Origin: Terrimonas sp937888905
GTDB lineage: Bacteria; Bacteroidota; Bacteroidia; Chitinophagales; Chitinophagaceae
Direction of reading: 5' to 3'
NCBI GenBank assembly: GCA_937888905.1
Contig: CALATA010000021.1
Location: 310,001 to 374,000, forward strand
DNA length: 64,000 bases
Of the stretch, positions 33,631 through 41,619 are shown piece after piece. A program made the translations under genes and the position numbers. Each line of letters begins with the position of its first letter. Position 1 is the stretch's first letter. The notes below the pieces were generated by a model. That model was not told the origin of the DNA. It made no database searches and saw only the letters and a program-made list of their open reading frames with translations.

Positions 33631-34584
33631 TTACAGGCTCTGACGGCGTTGCGAATGCACAAACAGGCTGGTGATACTTTTATTTTCAAAAGCGTTCCGG
33701 ATAGCTACTGCAAAAAGTTCTGCTACGGAAATCACTTTTATCTTGCTGCCTTTTTCGGGCTGAACCGGAATGGTATCACACACTACCAGTTCTTCCAGGA
33801 CACTGTTCTCGATATTCTCGTATGCCTTGCCACTCAATACGGGGTGAGTGATCAGGGCTCTTACGCTGCGTGCGCCTTTTTCTTTGAGCAGTGCCGCGCT
33901 TTTCGCCAGTGTGCCGCCTGTATCGCAGATATCGTCGATAATAACGATGTCTTTGCCGGTTACATCACCGATTACCACCATGCTGGCGATCTCGTTGGCA
34001 CGTTTACGGTGCTTGTCGCAGATCACCATTTCCGCTCCGAAGTAGCTTGCTATCTCCCGGATACGGTTGGTAGCGCCCACGTCGGGGGCCGCAAAGGTAA
34101 GGTTTTCCAGCTTTAAATTCTCTACGTAGGGGATAAAAACTGCATGGCTGTCCAGGTGATCCACGGGGATATCGAAGTAGCCCTGGATCTGGGGAGCATG
34201 GAGGTCCATGGTAATGACCCGATCTGCTCCGGCAGCAGTTAACATATTGGCTACCAGCTTACTACCGATGGCCACCCGGGGGCGATCTTTCCGGTCCTGA
34301 CGGGCATAACCATAATACGGGATGACAGCGATAACCTTGTAAGCAGATGCGCGGCGGGCCGCATCGATCATCAGCAGCAATTCCATAAAGTTCTCGGCCG
34401 GCGAATAGGTACTCTGTACCAGGAAAACATAGTCACCGCGGACACTTTCGAGAAAACTCGGAGAAATCTCTCCGTCGCTGAAGCGCTGTACATGGACTTT
34501 TCCAGGCTGGGTTCCGTAACGTTTACAGATTTCCGCGGCCAGATGTTGAGAGCCGGTTCCGGCAAAAATTTTGGCTGATTCCAT
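33631..34584 (-). CDS. prs: ribose-phosphate pyrophosphokinase
   Basis: A 317-residue class I PRPP synthase, which makes phosphoribosyl pyrophosphate from ribose 5-phosphate and ATP for purine, pyrimidine, His and Trp synthesis. Motifs: FSDGEISPSF near 35-44, flexible loop YYGYARQDRKDRPRV at 90-104 and the PRPP-binding IIDDICDTGGT at 215-226. The ATG at 34584 (MESAKIFAGTGSQHLA) is the family start; the 30 upstream in-frame residues are not conserved. It is the first gene of the prs-rplY cluster. Confidence 0.93.
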   Translation of the reverse strand: MESAKIFAGTGSQHLAAEICKRYGTQPGKVHVQRFSDGEISPSFLESVRGDYVFLVQSTYSPAENFMELLLMIDAARRASAYKVIAVIPYYGYARQDRKDRPRVAIGSKLVANMLTAAGADRVITMDLHAPQIQGYFDIPVDHLDSHAVFIPYVENLKLENLTFAAPDVGATNRIREIASYFGAEMVICDKHRKRANEIASMVVIGDVTGKDIVIIDDICDTGGTLAKSAALLKEKGARSVRALITHPVLSGKAYENIENSVLEELVVCDTIPVQPEKGSKIKVISVAELFAVAIRNAFENKSITSLFVHSQRRQSL

Positions 34585-34683
34585 GGGAAAACAATGTATG
34601 CGGGGTTTGCCCCTTTGGGGGGCGAAGATATTACTATCAGCCCAATCCGCCTTCCCGGATGTCCGGAAAATCAAGAAAAAAGA

Positions 34684-34911
34684 TTACCGGAGGGCAACAG
34701 CCGCAGTGCTGACCTGTAAAGGCAGATCTTTCTTGATCGTCATTGAAGGTGTTGAATGAGAAGAAGTCTGAGCCTCGCCATTTTCATCCTGAAGACTGTA
34801 GAAGATGGAGGAACAGATAAAAATAGACAGAAACAAGGCTACCACATAAACGGTAACGAAAAAAAACAGCGGGTGGAAGGCACCCATAGCGGGGAAAGCG
34901 CGATTTTTCAT
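34684..34911 (-). CDS. small single-span membrane protein, 75 aa
   Basis: ATG at 34911 begins a frame with one strong hydrophobic helix (FFFVTVYVVALFLSIFICSSIFYSL, about 17-41) and a polar Ser/Thr-rich C-terminus. No family is recognised. It lies 100 nt upstream of prs on the same strand and divergent from radC. Length, start codon and composition make it a plausible small gene, but there is no independent support. Confidence 0.5.
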   Translation of the reverse strand: MKNRAFPAMGAFHPLFFFVTVYVVALFLSIFICSSIFYSLQDENGEAQTSSHSTPSMTIKKDLPLQVSTAAVALR

Positions 34912-35005
34912 GATCTGGATATTTGGTTTTTCAAAAAAGGAAAATCGTGAACAATGGTGGTGTAAACACCATTGAAAGAGTAAAAGTAGACCCTAATTTA
35001 GTTTC

Positions 35006-35704
35006 ATGCAAGAGCAGAAATACGCAATAAAGGATTGGGCAAAAGACGACCAACCAAGAGAAAAATTACTAATGTTAGGGGCGCCGAGGCTGAGTAATGC
35101 CGAGTTGCTGGCTATTCTCATCCGTAAAGGAAACAGGCAGAAAAATGCCCTGGAACTGGCTCAGGACGTCATGCGACTGGCAAAAGACAATGTTGCCGGT
35201 CTGGGCAAGCTGACCATCAGTGACATTACCCACGCCACCGGATTAGGCCAGGTAGGGGCCATCAGCCTGATAGCCGCCCTCGAACTCGGGCGAAGGCGCC
35301 AGGTGGCAGAACTGGAACCGGGTGAAGAAAAGCCGGTAAAGAGCAGCAGGGATGCGGCGGAGTGGCTGCAGATCAAGCTGAAAGACCTGACACACGAGGT
35401 GTTCGGACTGCTGCTGCTCAACCGCGCCAACAAGATCATCCGCTTCGAAATAGTCAGCGAAGGAGGTATCACCGCTACCATTGCCGACCCAAGGGTCATT
35501 TTTAAAAAAGCCCTGGCAGGCAACGCCACGAGTATGATCCTTTGTCATAATCATCCGTCCGGTAACCTTAAGCCCAGCCGGGCAGATGAAGAACTGACAC
35601 AAAAGCTGGTGCAGGCCGCAGGACTGTTGGATATCCGCGTACTCGATCATCTCATCGTCAGCGATTCCGGTTATTACAGCTTTGCAGATAAAGGATTGAT
35701 CTGA
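35006..35704 (+). CDS. radC: RadC/JAMM family protein
   Basis: A 232-residue protein: N-terminal helix-hairpin-helix part (about 20-95: LGAPRLSNAELLAILIRKG) then an MPN/JAMM domain with the metal-binding set H181, H183, S185 and D194 in CHNHPSGNLKPSRAD. Historically annotated as a DNA repair protein; that role was withdrawn in E. coli and the real substrate of the predicted metalloprotease is unknown. The DUF2466 full length is kept. A strong bidirectional terminator follows. Confidence 0.9.
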   Translation: MQEQKYAIKDWAKDDQPREKLLMLGAPRLSNAELLAILIRKGNRQKNALELAQDVMRLAKDNVAGLGKLTISDITHATGLGQVGAISLIAALELGRRRQVAELEPGEEKPVKSSRDAAEWLQIKLKDLTHEVFGLLLLNRANKIIRFEIVSEGGITATIADPRVIFKKALAGNATSMILCHNHPSGNLKPSRADEELTQKLVQAAGLLDIRVLDHLIVSDSGYYSFADKGLI

Positions 35705-35733
35705 CGCGAAAAACCAATCACCTGACTGCATCT

Positions 35734-35776
35734 AAAAAAACACAACCCCGTCGTTTTTTGACGGGGTTGTGTTTTT
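35734..35776. terminator. bidirectional terminator between radC and DUF3467 gene
   Basis: Perfect 16-bp stem (35737-35752 with 35760-35775) with a 7-nt loop, A-rich on one side and T-rich on the other. It serves the two convergent genes. Confidence 0.92.
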
Positions 35777-35804
35777 ATAAGTGTAATGCTATCCGTAAAA
35801 TTTG

Positions 35805-36116
35805 TCAGGCTTGTGCAGTAGGACCGCCGAAGTTCAATGGCACCTGGATTTCTTCCAGGTCTTTGATAGTGCCATTCACCGATTCATATTTGTTGATGTT
35901 CTCAATCATCGCTTTCATGAACCGCTTTGCATGCTGAGGAGTAAAAATGATACGGGACTTCACTTTACTTTTAGGAGTTCCGGGCATCACGTTCACAAAG
36001 TCGATTACAAACTCCGCATGCGAGTGCGTAATAATTGCCAGGTTGGCATAAGTACCTTCCGCCGTTTCTTCCGAGATCTCTATATTGAGCTGATTAGGCT
36101 GTTGCTGATCTGTCAT
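35805..36116 (-). CDS. DUF3467 protein
   Basis: A 103-residue protein matching DUF3467 over its full length (LNIEISEETAEGTYANLAIITHSHAEFVIDFVNVMPGTPKSKVKSRIIFTPQHAKRFMKAMIENINKYE). It is small, soluble and widespread in Bacteroidota; its function is unknown. ATG 36116 fits a -7 box (TAACTTTG, minus strand, 36129-36136) 12 nt upstream. Confidence 0.88.
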   Translation of the reverse strand: MTDQQQPNQLNIEISEETAEGTYANLAIITHSHAEFVIDFVNVMPGTPKSKVKSRIIFTPQHAKRFMKAMIENINKYESVNGTIKDLEEIQVPLNFGGPTAQA

Positions 36117-36128
36117 AACATTTTTTTT

Positions 36129-36136
36129 CAAAGTTA
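36129..36136 (-). promoter_or_regulatory. -7 element TAACTTTG for DUF3467 gene
   Basis: Matches TAnnTTTG on the minus strand, 12 nt before the ATG at 36116. Confidence 0.65.
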
Positions 36137-36182
36137 GGCCAACCAGCGCGTGTTACCTAGTTTTAAACCCAACGATACGACG

Positions 36183-36890
36183 TTACTTTCCGTTGATGGC
36201 CGCAACAAGACTGCGCACACCCGCTTCTTTTTTAAAGTTTGTTTTTTGTTCCTCAGCAGTTTTAGCTGCTTCGGGAACACCTGACAATGCTTCTTCAATT
36301 TCCTTTTTACTCAGCTTTACTTTTTTGATTGAACCTGTTGCAGGGATATAAATATAGTAGTCTGCATCTTTCACAAATTCTTTCTTATCTGGCACACCCA
36401 TTCTTTTCTGTTCTGTGATGTAACATCTGTGGAACTTCAGTAAATGGACTTTTGGACCGGAAGCCAATATTTCATACAATGAGTTTGTTGTATGACCGTC
36501 GATAGCCGGATAACCACTTTTCAATACGGTTGAAATTTTTGCACCTCCCTCAGCTATGGCCAGGTAGGCAGCAGAATCCACATCGGGCATCACCATTTCT
36601 TTTCCATCCTGCATAAACTGCAATTCGTTATTCATGACTTCAAAACGCAACTTCACCGATTGATAGGTCTGACCACCGCGAACTTTTACAAATCCTTCGG
36701 AATAGTCGTTGAACAGATAGGGACTTCCGTCAATATCGGTTCTATCCAATATAGTGGCAGGACGGCCATTGATCATCCGGTTGAGTTCAGATACAGTAGT
36801 TGCATTATTACTACCGCCGGTACCCGTGGGGGTCTGTCCCTGCGCACACTGTACCAGGAACACGCCTGCTAATAAAAAGCCTAAACGCAT
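36183..36890 (-). CDS. hypothetical secreted protein, 235 aa
   Basis: Signal peptide at 1-19 (MRLGFLLAGVFLVQCAQGQ; the cysteine is not in a good lipobox). The mature part has no recognised domain. It is beta-rich in the middle (KLRFEVMNNELQFMQDGKEMVMPD) and ends in a charged helical tail (VKLSKKEIEEALSGVPEAAKTAEEQKTNFKKE). A remnant resembling this tail lies just upstream at 37000-37104, so the gene was once duplicated. The long frame up to 36974 is not used; ATG 36890 gives a proper signal peptide. Confidence 0.65.
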   Translation of the reverse strand: MRLGFLLAGVFLVQCAQGQTPTGTGGSNNATTVSELNRMINGRPATILDRTDIDGSPYLFNDYSEGFVKVRGGQTYQSVKLRFEVMNNELQFMQDGKEMVMPDVDSAAYLAIAEGGAKISTVLKSGYPAIDGHTTNSLYEILASGPKVHLLKFHRCYITEQKRMGVPDKKEFVKDADYYIYIPATGSIKKVKLSKKEIEEALSGVPEAAKTAEEQKTNFKKEAGVRSLVAAINGK

Positions 36891-36999
36891 GATTTCATAT
36901 TTTGCTATAAATATACAAAAAAAGGACGGCCACTGCCCGCCGAGCGCGTTAATGCTTTCTATAAGTTTCCGCACCGTTATTTACTGTTAAGAGGCCAGT

Positions 37000-37104
37000 T
37001 CAGCTATTCCCCGATGCGTTAAACGCATCAGGCACTGCGTTTAACGCATTCATAGCTTCTTTTTTACTCATCTTTATCTCACCTATTTGCGCGTAACATA
37101 CCGA
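37000..37104 (-). pseudogene. C-terminal remnant of a paralogue of the 36183-36890 gene
   Basis: In one minus-strand frame the sequence reads CYAQIGEIKMSKKEAMNALNAVPDAFNASGNS then stop, with a stop also a few codons upstream. It aligns with the tail of the neighbouring protein (GSIKKVKLSKKEIEEALSGVPEAAKTA). A 14-bp perfect inverted repeat (37014-37027 and 37036-37049) lies in it. This looks like the residue of a tandem duplicate. Confidence 0.55.
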
Positions 37105-37132
37105 TCACAGATATCCGAAAACCGGCACTATA

Positions 37133-39115
37133 TTAAAATCTTCCACGGATCTGCAAAGCCATCGTCACCGGAAGCGGCCCGTTCGTGGTCAAGGCAACTG
37201 TTGCTGCCCGCAAATGCCCGGCGCACCTTACCGCCACTGACAACTGTTTCGTCAGGTCATAATCCGTCACTACATTCCAGCGATACCCACTTCCATATAC
37301 CGCAGGGATTCCATAGTTGTAGGGAAGATCTTGTTCGTAAGCGTAGATGCGGGAGTTATATCCTTCGGTCTGATAATATTGTATGCGAACGCTCAGCGAC
37401 CAGGGTTTCATTTTGGGACGAAGCAACGCTTCAACAAAAACAGCATAACCCGCTTCTGCAGCCGTTCCGCCCGGATCATACCACAACATTTCCGAACGCT
37501 GGCGAAGCAGTAACAGTTTATTTACCGTTAACGCAAGGTGACAACGCAGTGTATACCGCGTCAACACTGTTCGCACTTCGGAGAATGATGAAAAATTTCT
37601 CTCAATTGCTTGTGCCCTGAACCGCAGATAATGCTCTATCCCTTTAGCAGGCGTATGTGTAAACTGAATGAAAAAATCTTTGCCGGCAGAAGGTGCATGA
37701 ACGTTGTACTTCAACCATGGAAACCGGAAGACATCAGCATAACATTCCATCTTCCAACCCGGCGAGGGTTTCACTACCACACCGCCAAATAACCCGGTTT
37801 CATTACTCGCGCTGCTGCTCTCTGTAAAAGCCTGCCCGTCCGGTGCCTGGTATGCCGGGGCAATCCGTCTGTATACAAACGAAAAATCCATTTCTCTTCC
37901 TACACTGATAAGCACGCCTTGCAACACCGCAAGATCACCCTGCGGATCCACGGCCAGCTCTCCGTAATAGTGTATGTTTTTTACCGTCCCTGCATGATCA
38001 ATGCTCAGATTATACCAGTGGTCTCCTGTCTGCGCGTAAAGATTGTAGGGCACATCACGTTTTTGCAATGAACGATTATACCGATGGCTGATCGCGTTGA
38101 CGCCTATCTGTAACGAAGGCAATTGATAGCGCATTGCCACACCTGCAGAAAGTTGACGGAGATTTCCCTTATTCATCAATTCCCTTGCCGTACGATGATA
38201 GCCTGAAGTGATAAAGGAAGAAAATCCCATTGTATCACCGGCAATACTTGCATCCAAAGATCGCATCGATGCGAACATCGCAGCTTCGCAATTTCCCTTT
38301 CTCAACACGGCTGCTGCGCCCCGCATAAACCTGCTTTCTCCTGTACCGGTATATGCACGGACCAGCGCATTGCGTTTCGCCACTGGCGCTGCCGATGCCC
38401 CTTTGCCCCAACCGATACCTTGCCAGTGGACCAGCCCCTGCCCCATGCTGACGGAATAGTCACCAAGTGCCAGGCCGGACAGCAGTCCATTACCTTTTTT
38501 GAATACATGAAAAGAACAAAAGTCAAATCCACTTTTTTGTTTTCCACGGAAAAATTGTTCGCCGCTATCCTTCTCCCCTGTCAGACCCCATTGCCAACCC
38601 GCATCGGTGTATTTGTATCTTACGACCAATCGTAACGGACTTCCCAGGTAGGTTGATTGATCTTTCCGTTGCGCCTCCGTCATGGACAACGCTCCTGCCG
38701 CCTGCAACACTATCAAATGTTGTCCGGCTGTAAAAGACGGTCGCTCCAATACCGGACGCACACAGATCAACGGAAGTAGCTGCCTGATTTTTTCGCGTTC
38801 CAAACCAGGAACTGCCAGCATCTCATATACGCTGATAAAATCTCCCATCAAGTGCCGGTAACGCAACACCTGCTGAATCTCTTTTTCATCCAACACCTGC
38901 AATTCGCGCCACTCCGCAGCCCCCGATGCGTTGATGTTTAACGGATGCCGCTGGTAATATTGCCACTGCAACAACAATCCGTCCGCATCTGCTAACAAAC
39001 TTTCATCTGCTTCGGCCATTTGTTCTAATTGATTTGACATGGTAGCCGGCAGTTCCTGCCCGTAACCGATCAGATATCCCCCCATCAAACATCCAGTAAT
39101 CAACAACTTTTTCAT
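37133..39115 (-). CDS. helix-hairpin-helix and beta-barrel envelope protein, 660 aa
   Basis: Signal peptide at 1-19. Residues 35-115 contain a ComEA-like helix-hairpin-helix region (HPLNINASGAAEWRELQVLDEKEIQQVLRYRHLMGDFISVYEMLAVPGLEREKIRQLLP), where two short motifs space Leu and Gly as in HhH repeats. The remaining 540 residues alternate aromatic and polar residues as in an outer-membrane beta barrel (LRLVVRYKYTDAGWQWGLTGEKDSGE; ending MALQIRGRF). This architecture, HhH plus barrel, is common in Bacteroidota and of unknown function. It overlaps the preceding gene by 4 nt and has no terminator visible downstream. Confidence 0.75.
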   Translation of the reverse strand: MKKLLITGCLMGGYLIGYGQELPATMSNQLEQMAEADESLLADADGLLLQWQYYQRHPLNINASGAAEWRELQVLDEKEIQQVLRYRHLMGDFISVYEMLAVPGLEREKIRQLLPLICVRPVLERPSFTAGQHLIVLQAAGALSMTEAQRKDQSTYLGSPLRLVVRYKYTDAGWQWGLTGEKDSGEQFFRGKQKSGFDFCSFHVFKKGNGLLSGLALGDYSVSMGQGLVHWQGIGWGKGASAAPVAKRNALVRAYTGTGESRFMRGAAAVLRKGNCEAAMFASMRSLDASIAGDTMGFSSFITSGYHRTARELMNKGNLRQLSAGVAMRYQLPSLQIGVNAISHRYNRSLQKRDVPYNLYAQTGDHWYNLSIDHAGTVKNIHYYGELAVDPQGDLAVLQGVLISVGREMDFSFVYRRIAPAYQAPDGQAFTESSSASNETGLFGGVVVKPSPGWKMECYADVFRFPWLKYNVHAPSAGKDFFIQFTHTPAKGIEHYLRFRAQAIERNFSSFSEVRTVLTRYTLRCHLALTVNKLLLLRQRSEMLWYDPGGTAAEAGYAVFVEALLRPKMKPWSLSVRIQYYQTEGYNSRIYAYEQDLPYNYGIPAVYGSGYRWNVVTDYDLTKQLSVAVRCAGHLRAATVALTTNGPLPVTMALQIRGRF

Positions 39116-39933
39116 TCTCCAATAGTTGGTTTTCCCTGATAAATAATTCCAACTCCCGGCGATAAACCAAGACGCATATGATGCGATGTAAATGCATCCA
39201 CCCTGCAGGCACCTTTATTCCAGACCATACTCAATCCCCAGCTTCCACGCAAGGCAGAAAAGGAAAAACGTAACCGCAGATGCTTTTTTATGCAATAGTC
39301 AACTGCCGTCAGCAGATCTGGCCTCATACCATTTACCGCCTGCATCACACAGCCGAATGCCGCTTCTTCCGTTACCTTATATGACATCCCCAACCTATAG
39401 GCGGATCGTATCAAGGCAACATTATCTGAACCAGCGGGCACGTAGGATACATAGATATCGCTGTTCACTTTCCCGGAGAGTCTGAAGAGCAACCCCAGCA
39501 TGGCATCCGCCACACCTGCACGACCATATTCCCATATACGTATACGGCTGTAACGAAATCCAACACCGATATCTACCTCTTTACCCAGAGACCGGCCGTA
39601 CGCAAGACATGTTTGCTGCCAGTTGAACAACACCTGGCCCTGCACCCGCCACTGCAGTGCGAAACTGCCGTATCCTGCGGGCACAATTACACCGCCGAGA
39701 TAATCGGTCAATGCTGCCAAACCGAAACGCTGCTCGCCTAAAACACCTGCCTGCCATCTGTTATGCCCGGCCAATCCGGCGGGCTGCGATAAGGATGCCC
39801 ATATATCCGGCCCGTCGTTGGCCATCACCACAGGTAACGAATGCAACATCGCCGGTGGCAGCACCAATGATTGACAACGGCTTACCCAACTTGTCAGAAA
39901 AAATCCTGCGAAAAGAAATGCCCTTTTTATCAT
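39112..39933 (-). CDS. putative outer-membrane beta-barrel protein, 273 aa
   Basis: Signal peptide at about 1-20 (MIKRAFLFAGFFLTSWVSRCQS), then alternating beta-strand sequence with repeats of Gly and aromatic residues (GSFALQWRVQGQVLFNWQQTCLAYGRSLGKEVDIGVGFRYSRIRIWEYG), as in PorV/PorQ-like 14-stranded barrels. Family assignment is by pattern only. It is coupled by ATGA to the HhH-barrel gene, so the products probably act together in the outer membrane. Confidence 0.7.
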   Translation of the reverse strand: MIKRAFLFAGFFLTSWVSRCQSLVLPPAMLHSLPVVMANDGPDIWASLSQPAGLAGHNRWQAGVLGEQRFGLAALTDYLGGVIVPAGYGSFALQWRVQGQVLFNWQQTCLAYGRSLGKEVDIGVGFRYSRIRIWEYGRAGVADAMLGLLFRLSGKVNSDIYVSYVPAGSDNVALIRSAYRLGMSYKVTEEAAFGCVMQAVNGMRPDLLTAVDYCIKKHLRLRFSFSALRGSWGLSMVWNKGACRVDAFTSHHMRLGLSPGVGIIYQGKPTIGE

Positions 39934-40030
39934 ACTTATGATTTCTCCCAAAATACAGTTGGCAGGTACCGTATTCAAAATATTTGGGCTTAGAAAACCA
40001 CGCAGGTAAAGACGTTAAAAAAACTTTGTG

Positions 40031-40038
40031 TAGGTTTG
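40031..40038 (+). promoter_or_regulatory. Bacteroidota -7 element TAGGTTTG
   Basis: Matches TAnnTTTG, 3 nt before the ATG of folD at 40042. The TTG in the box gives a false start at 40036. Confidence 0.7.
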
Positions 40039-40041
40039 CGC

Positions 40042-40917
40042 ATGGAAATTTTAGACGGTAAGAAAGCCGCCCAGGCCATTCGCGATGTTTTGAAAATCGA
40101 TGTGGCCCAACGCGTGAACGAAGGCAAGAAAATCCCGCACCTCGCCGCCATTTTAGTAGGCAATAACGGAGCCAGCGAAACCTATGTGGCCGCAAAAGTC
40201 AAGGCCTGTGAAGAAACTGGTTTCAAGTCCACCCTTATCCGCTTTGAAGGAGACACCTCTGAATCCGCACTGCTGGAAAAAATAGACGAACTCAACCTCG
40301 ACCCTGATATCGACGGCATCCTGGTACAACTGCCTTTGCCAAAACATATCGACGATAAAAAAGTGATCAACGCCATTGCTCCTTCGAAAGATGTGGACGG
40401 TTTCCATCCGGTTAGCGTGGGGAAAATGGTTGAAGGGCTGCCAACATTTGTGCCGGCAACACCTTACGGCATCATGCTGCTGCTGCAACATTATAAGATC
40501 GATACCAAAGGCAAACACGCAGTAGTGATCGGTCGCAGCAACATCGTCGGCCGCCCGATCAGTATTCTCCTGAGCGGCAACAGCAACCCCGGTAACTGTA
40601 CCGTAACCATCTGTCACTCGCATACCGTTAACCTGAAAGACATCTGTCTCCAGGCGGATATCATCGTAGCCGCCATCGGCATACCGGAATTTGTAAAAGC
40701 CGACATGGTAAAAGAAGGGGCAGTAGTGATCGACGTGGGAATCACGCGTGTGGAAGATGCAACCCGCAAAAGCGGATTTCGTCTTAAAGGCGACGTCGAT
40801 TTCACCGGAGTATCGCTGAAAAGTTCCTTTATTACGCCCGTTCCCGGCGGCGTAGGACCAATGACCATTGCCGCCCTGATGAAAAACACGTTCCTGGCTT
40901 GTGCGACAAAGAATTAA
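40042..40917 (+). CDS. folD: bifunctional methylenetetrahydrofolate dehydrogenase/cyclohydrolase
   Basis: A 291-residue FolD, which interconverts 5,10-methylene-THF, methenyl-THF and 10-formyl-THF with NADP. Conserved parts: the catalytic Y48-x3-K52 in ASETYVAAKVKACEETG, DIDGILVQLPLPKHID, ATPYGIMLLL and the nucleotide-binding GRSNIVGRPISILL, ending in PVPGGVGPMTIAALMKNT. It is followed after 4 nt by queE, so folate one-carbon and queuosine genes share a transcript. Confidence 0.95.
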   Translation: MEILDGKKAAQAIRDVLKIDVAQRVNEGKKIPHLAAILVGNNGASETYVAAKVKACEETGFKSTLIRFEGDTSESALLEKIDELNLDPDIDGILVQLPLPKHIDDKKVINAIAPSKDVDGFHPVSVGKMVEGLPTFVPATPYGIMLLLQHYKIDTKGKHAVVIGRSNIVGRPISILLSGNSNPGNCTVTICHSHTVNLKDICLQADIIVAAIGIPEFVKADMVKEGAVVIDVGITRVEDATRKSGFRLKGDVDFTGVSLKSSFITPVPGGVGPMTIAALMKNTFLACATKN

Positions 40918-40921
40918 TGAA

Positions 40922-41551
40922 ATGACAACAACACCTGATTTAAACGTTTCCGCAATTACTTATCCAGTGATGGAGCAGTTTTATACGCTCCAGGGAGAAG
41001 GTTATTACCAGGGAGCAGCCGCCTATTTCATACGGCTGGGAGGTTGCGATGTCGGATGCGTATGGTGTGATGTTAAAGAAAGCTGGGACGCAGCCGCTCA
41101 CCCGCATCAATCGGTGGAAGAACTGGTTGCACTAACCAAAAACTCCGGTACCCCACGTGCAGTGATCACCGGCGGAGAGCCGCTCATGCATAACCTGGAT
41201 GAACTGACTTCCGCCCTTCAGGCCGCCGGCATTCAAACAAATATTGAAACCTCCGGTTCGTCACCACTCAGCGGACATTGGAACTGGATCTGTTTGTCTC
41301 CCAAAAAGTTCAAAGCCCCATTACCCGAAGTGGTAGCTGCAGCTGACGAATTAAAAGTTATCATTTATAACAAAACCGATTTTGCATGGGGAGAAAAGTT
41401 CGCCGCCGGTGTAAAACCATCCTGCCGGCTTTATCTTCAACCGGAATGGAGCCGCGCCGGCGAAATGACGCCTCAGATCGTTGAGTATATAAAAGCGAAC
41501 CCCCAATGGGAACTCAGTCTCCAGATTCATAAATATATCAACGTTCCGTAG
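40922..41551 (+). CDS. queE: 7-carboxy-7-deazaguanine synthase
   Basis: A 209-residue radical SAM enzyme of the queuosine/preQ0 pathway, which contracts 6-carboxytetrahydropterin to 7-carboxy-7-deazaguanine. The cluster motif is C42-x3-C46-x2-C49 (GCDVGCVWCD), preceded by YTLQGEGYYQGAAAYFIRLGG and followed by VITGGEPLMH and IETSGSSPLSG. It is short, like most QueE. It uses ATG 40922, separated by 4 nt from folD. Confidence 0.92.
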   Translation: MTTTPDLNVSAITYPVMEQFYTLQGEGYYQGAAAYFIRLGGCDVGCVWCDVKESWDAAAHPHQSVEELVALTKNSGTPRAVITGGEPLMHNLDELTSALQAAGIQTNIETSGSSPLSGHWNWICLSPKKFKAPLPEVVAAADELKVIIYNKTDFAWGEKFAAGVKPSCRLYLQPEWSRAGEMTPQIVEYIKANPQWELSLQIHKYINVP

Positions 41552-41619
41552 CTGCATGAACACGGGCCCTGGATGCTGACTAAAATAAATAATGGTTAGA
41601 TTCGTTACCCGATAATACC

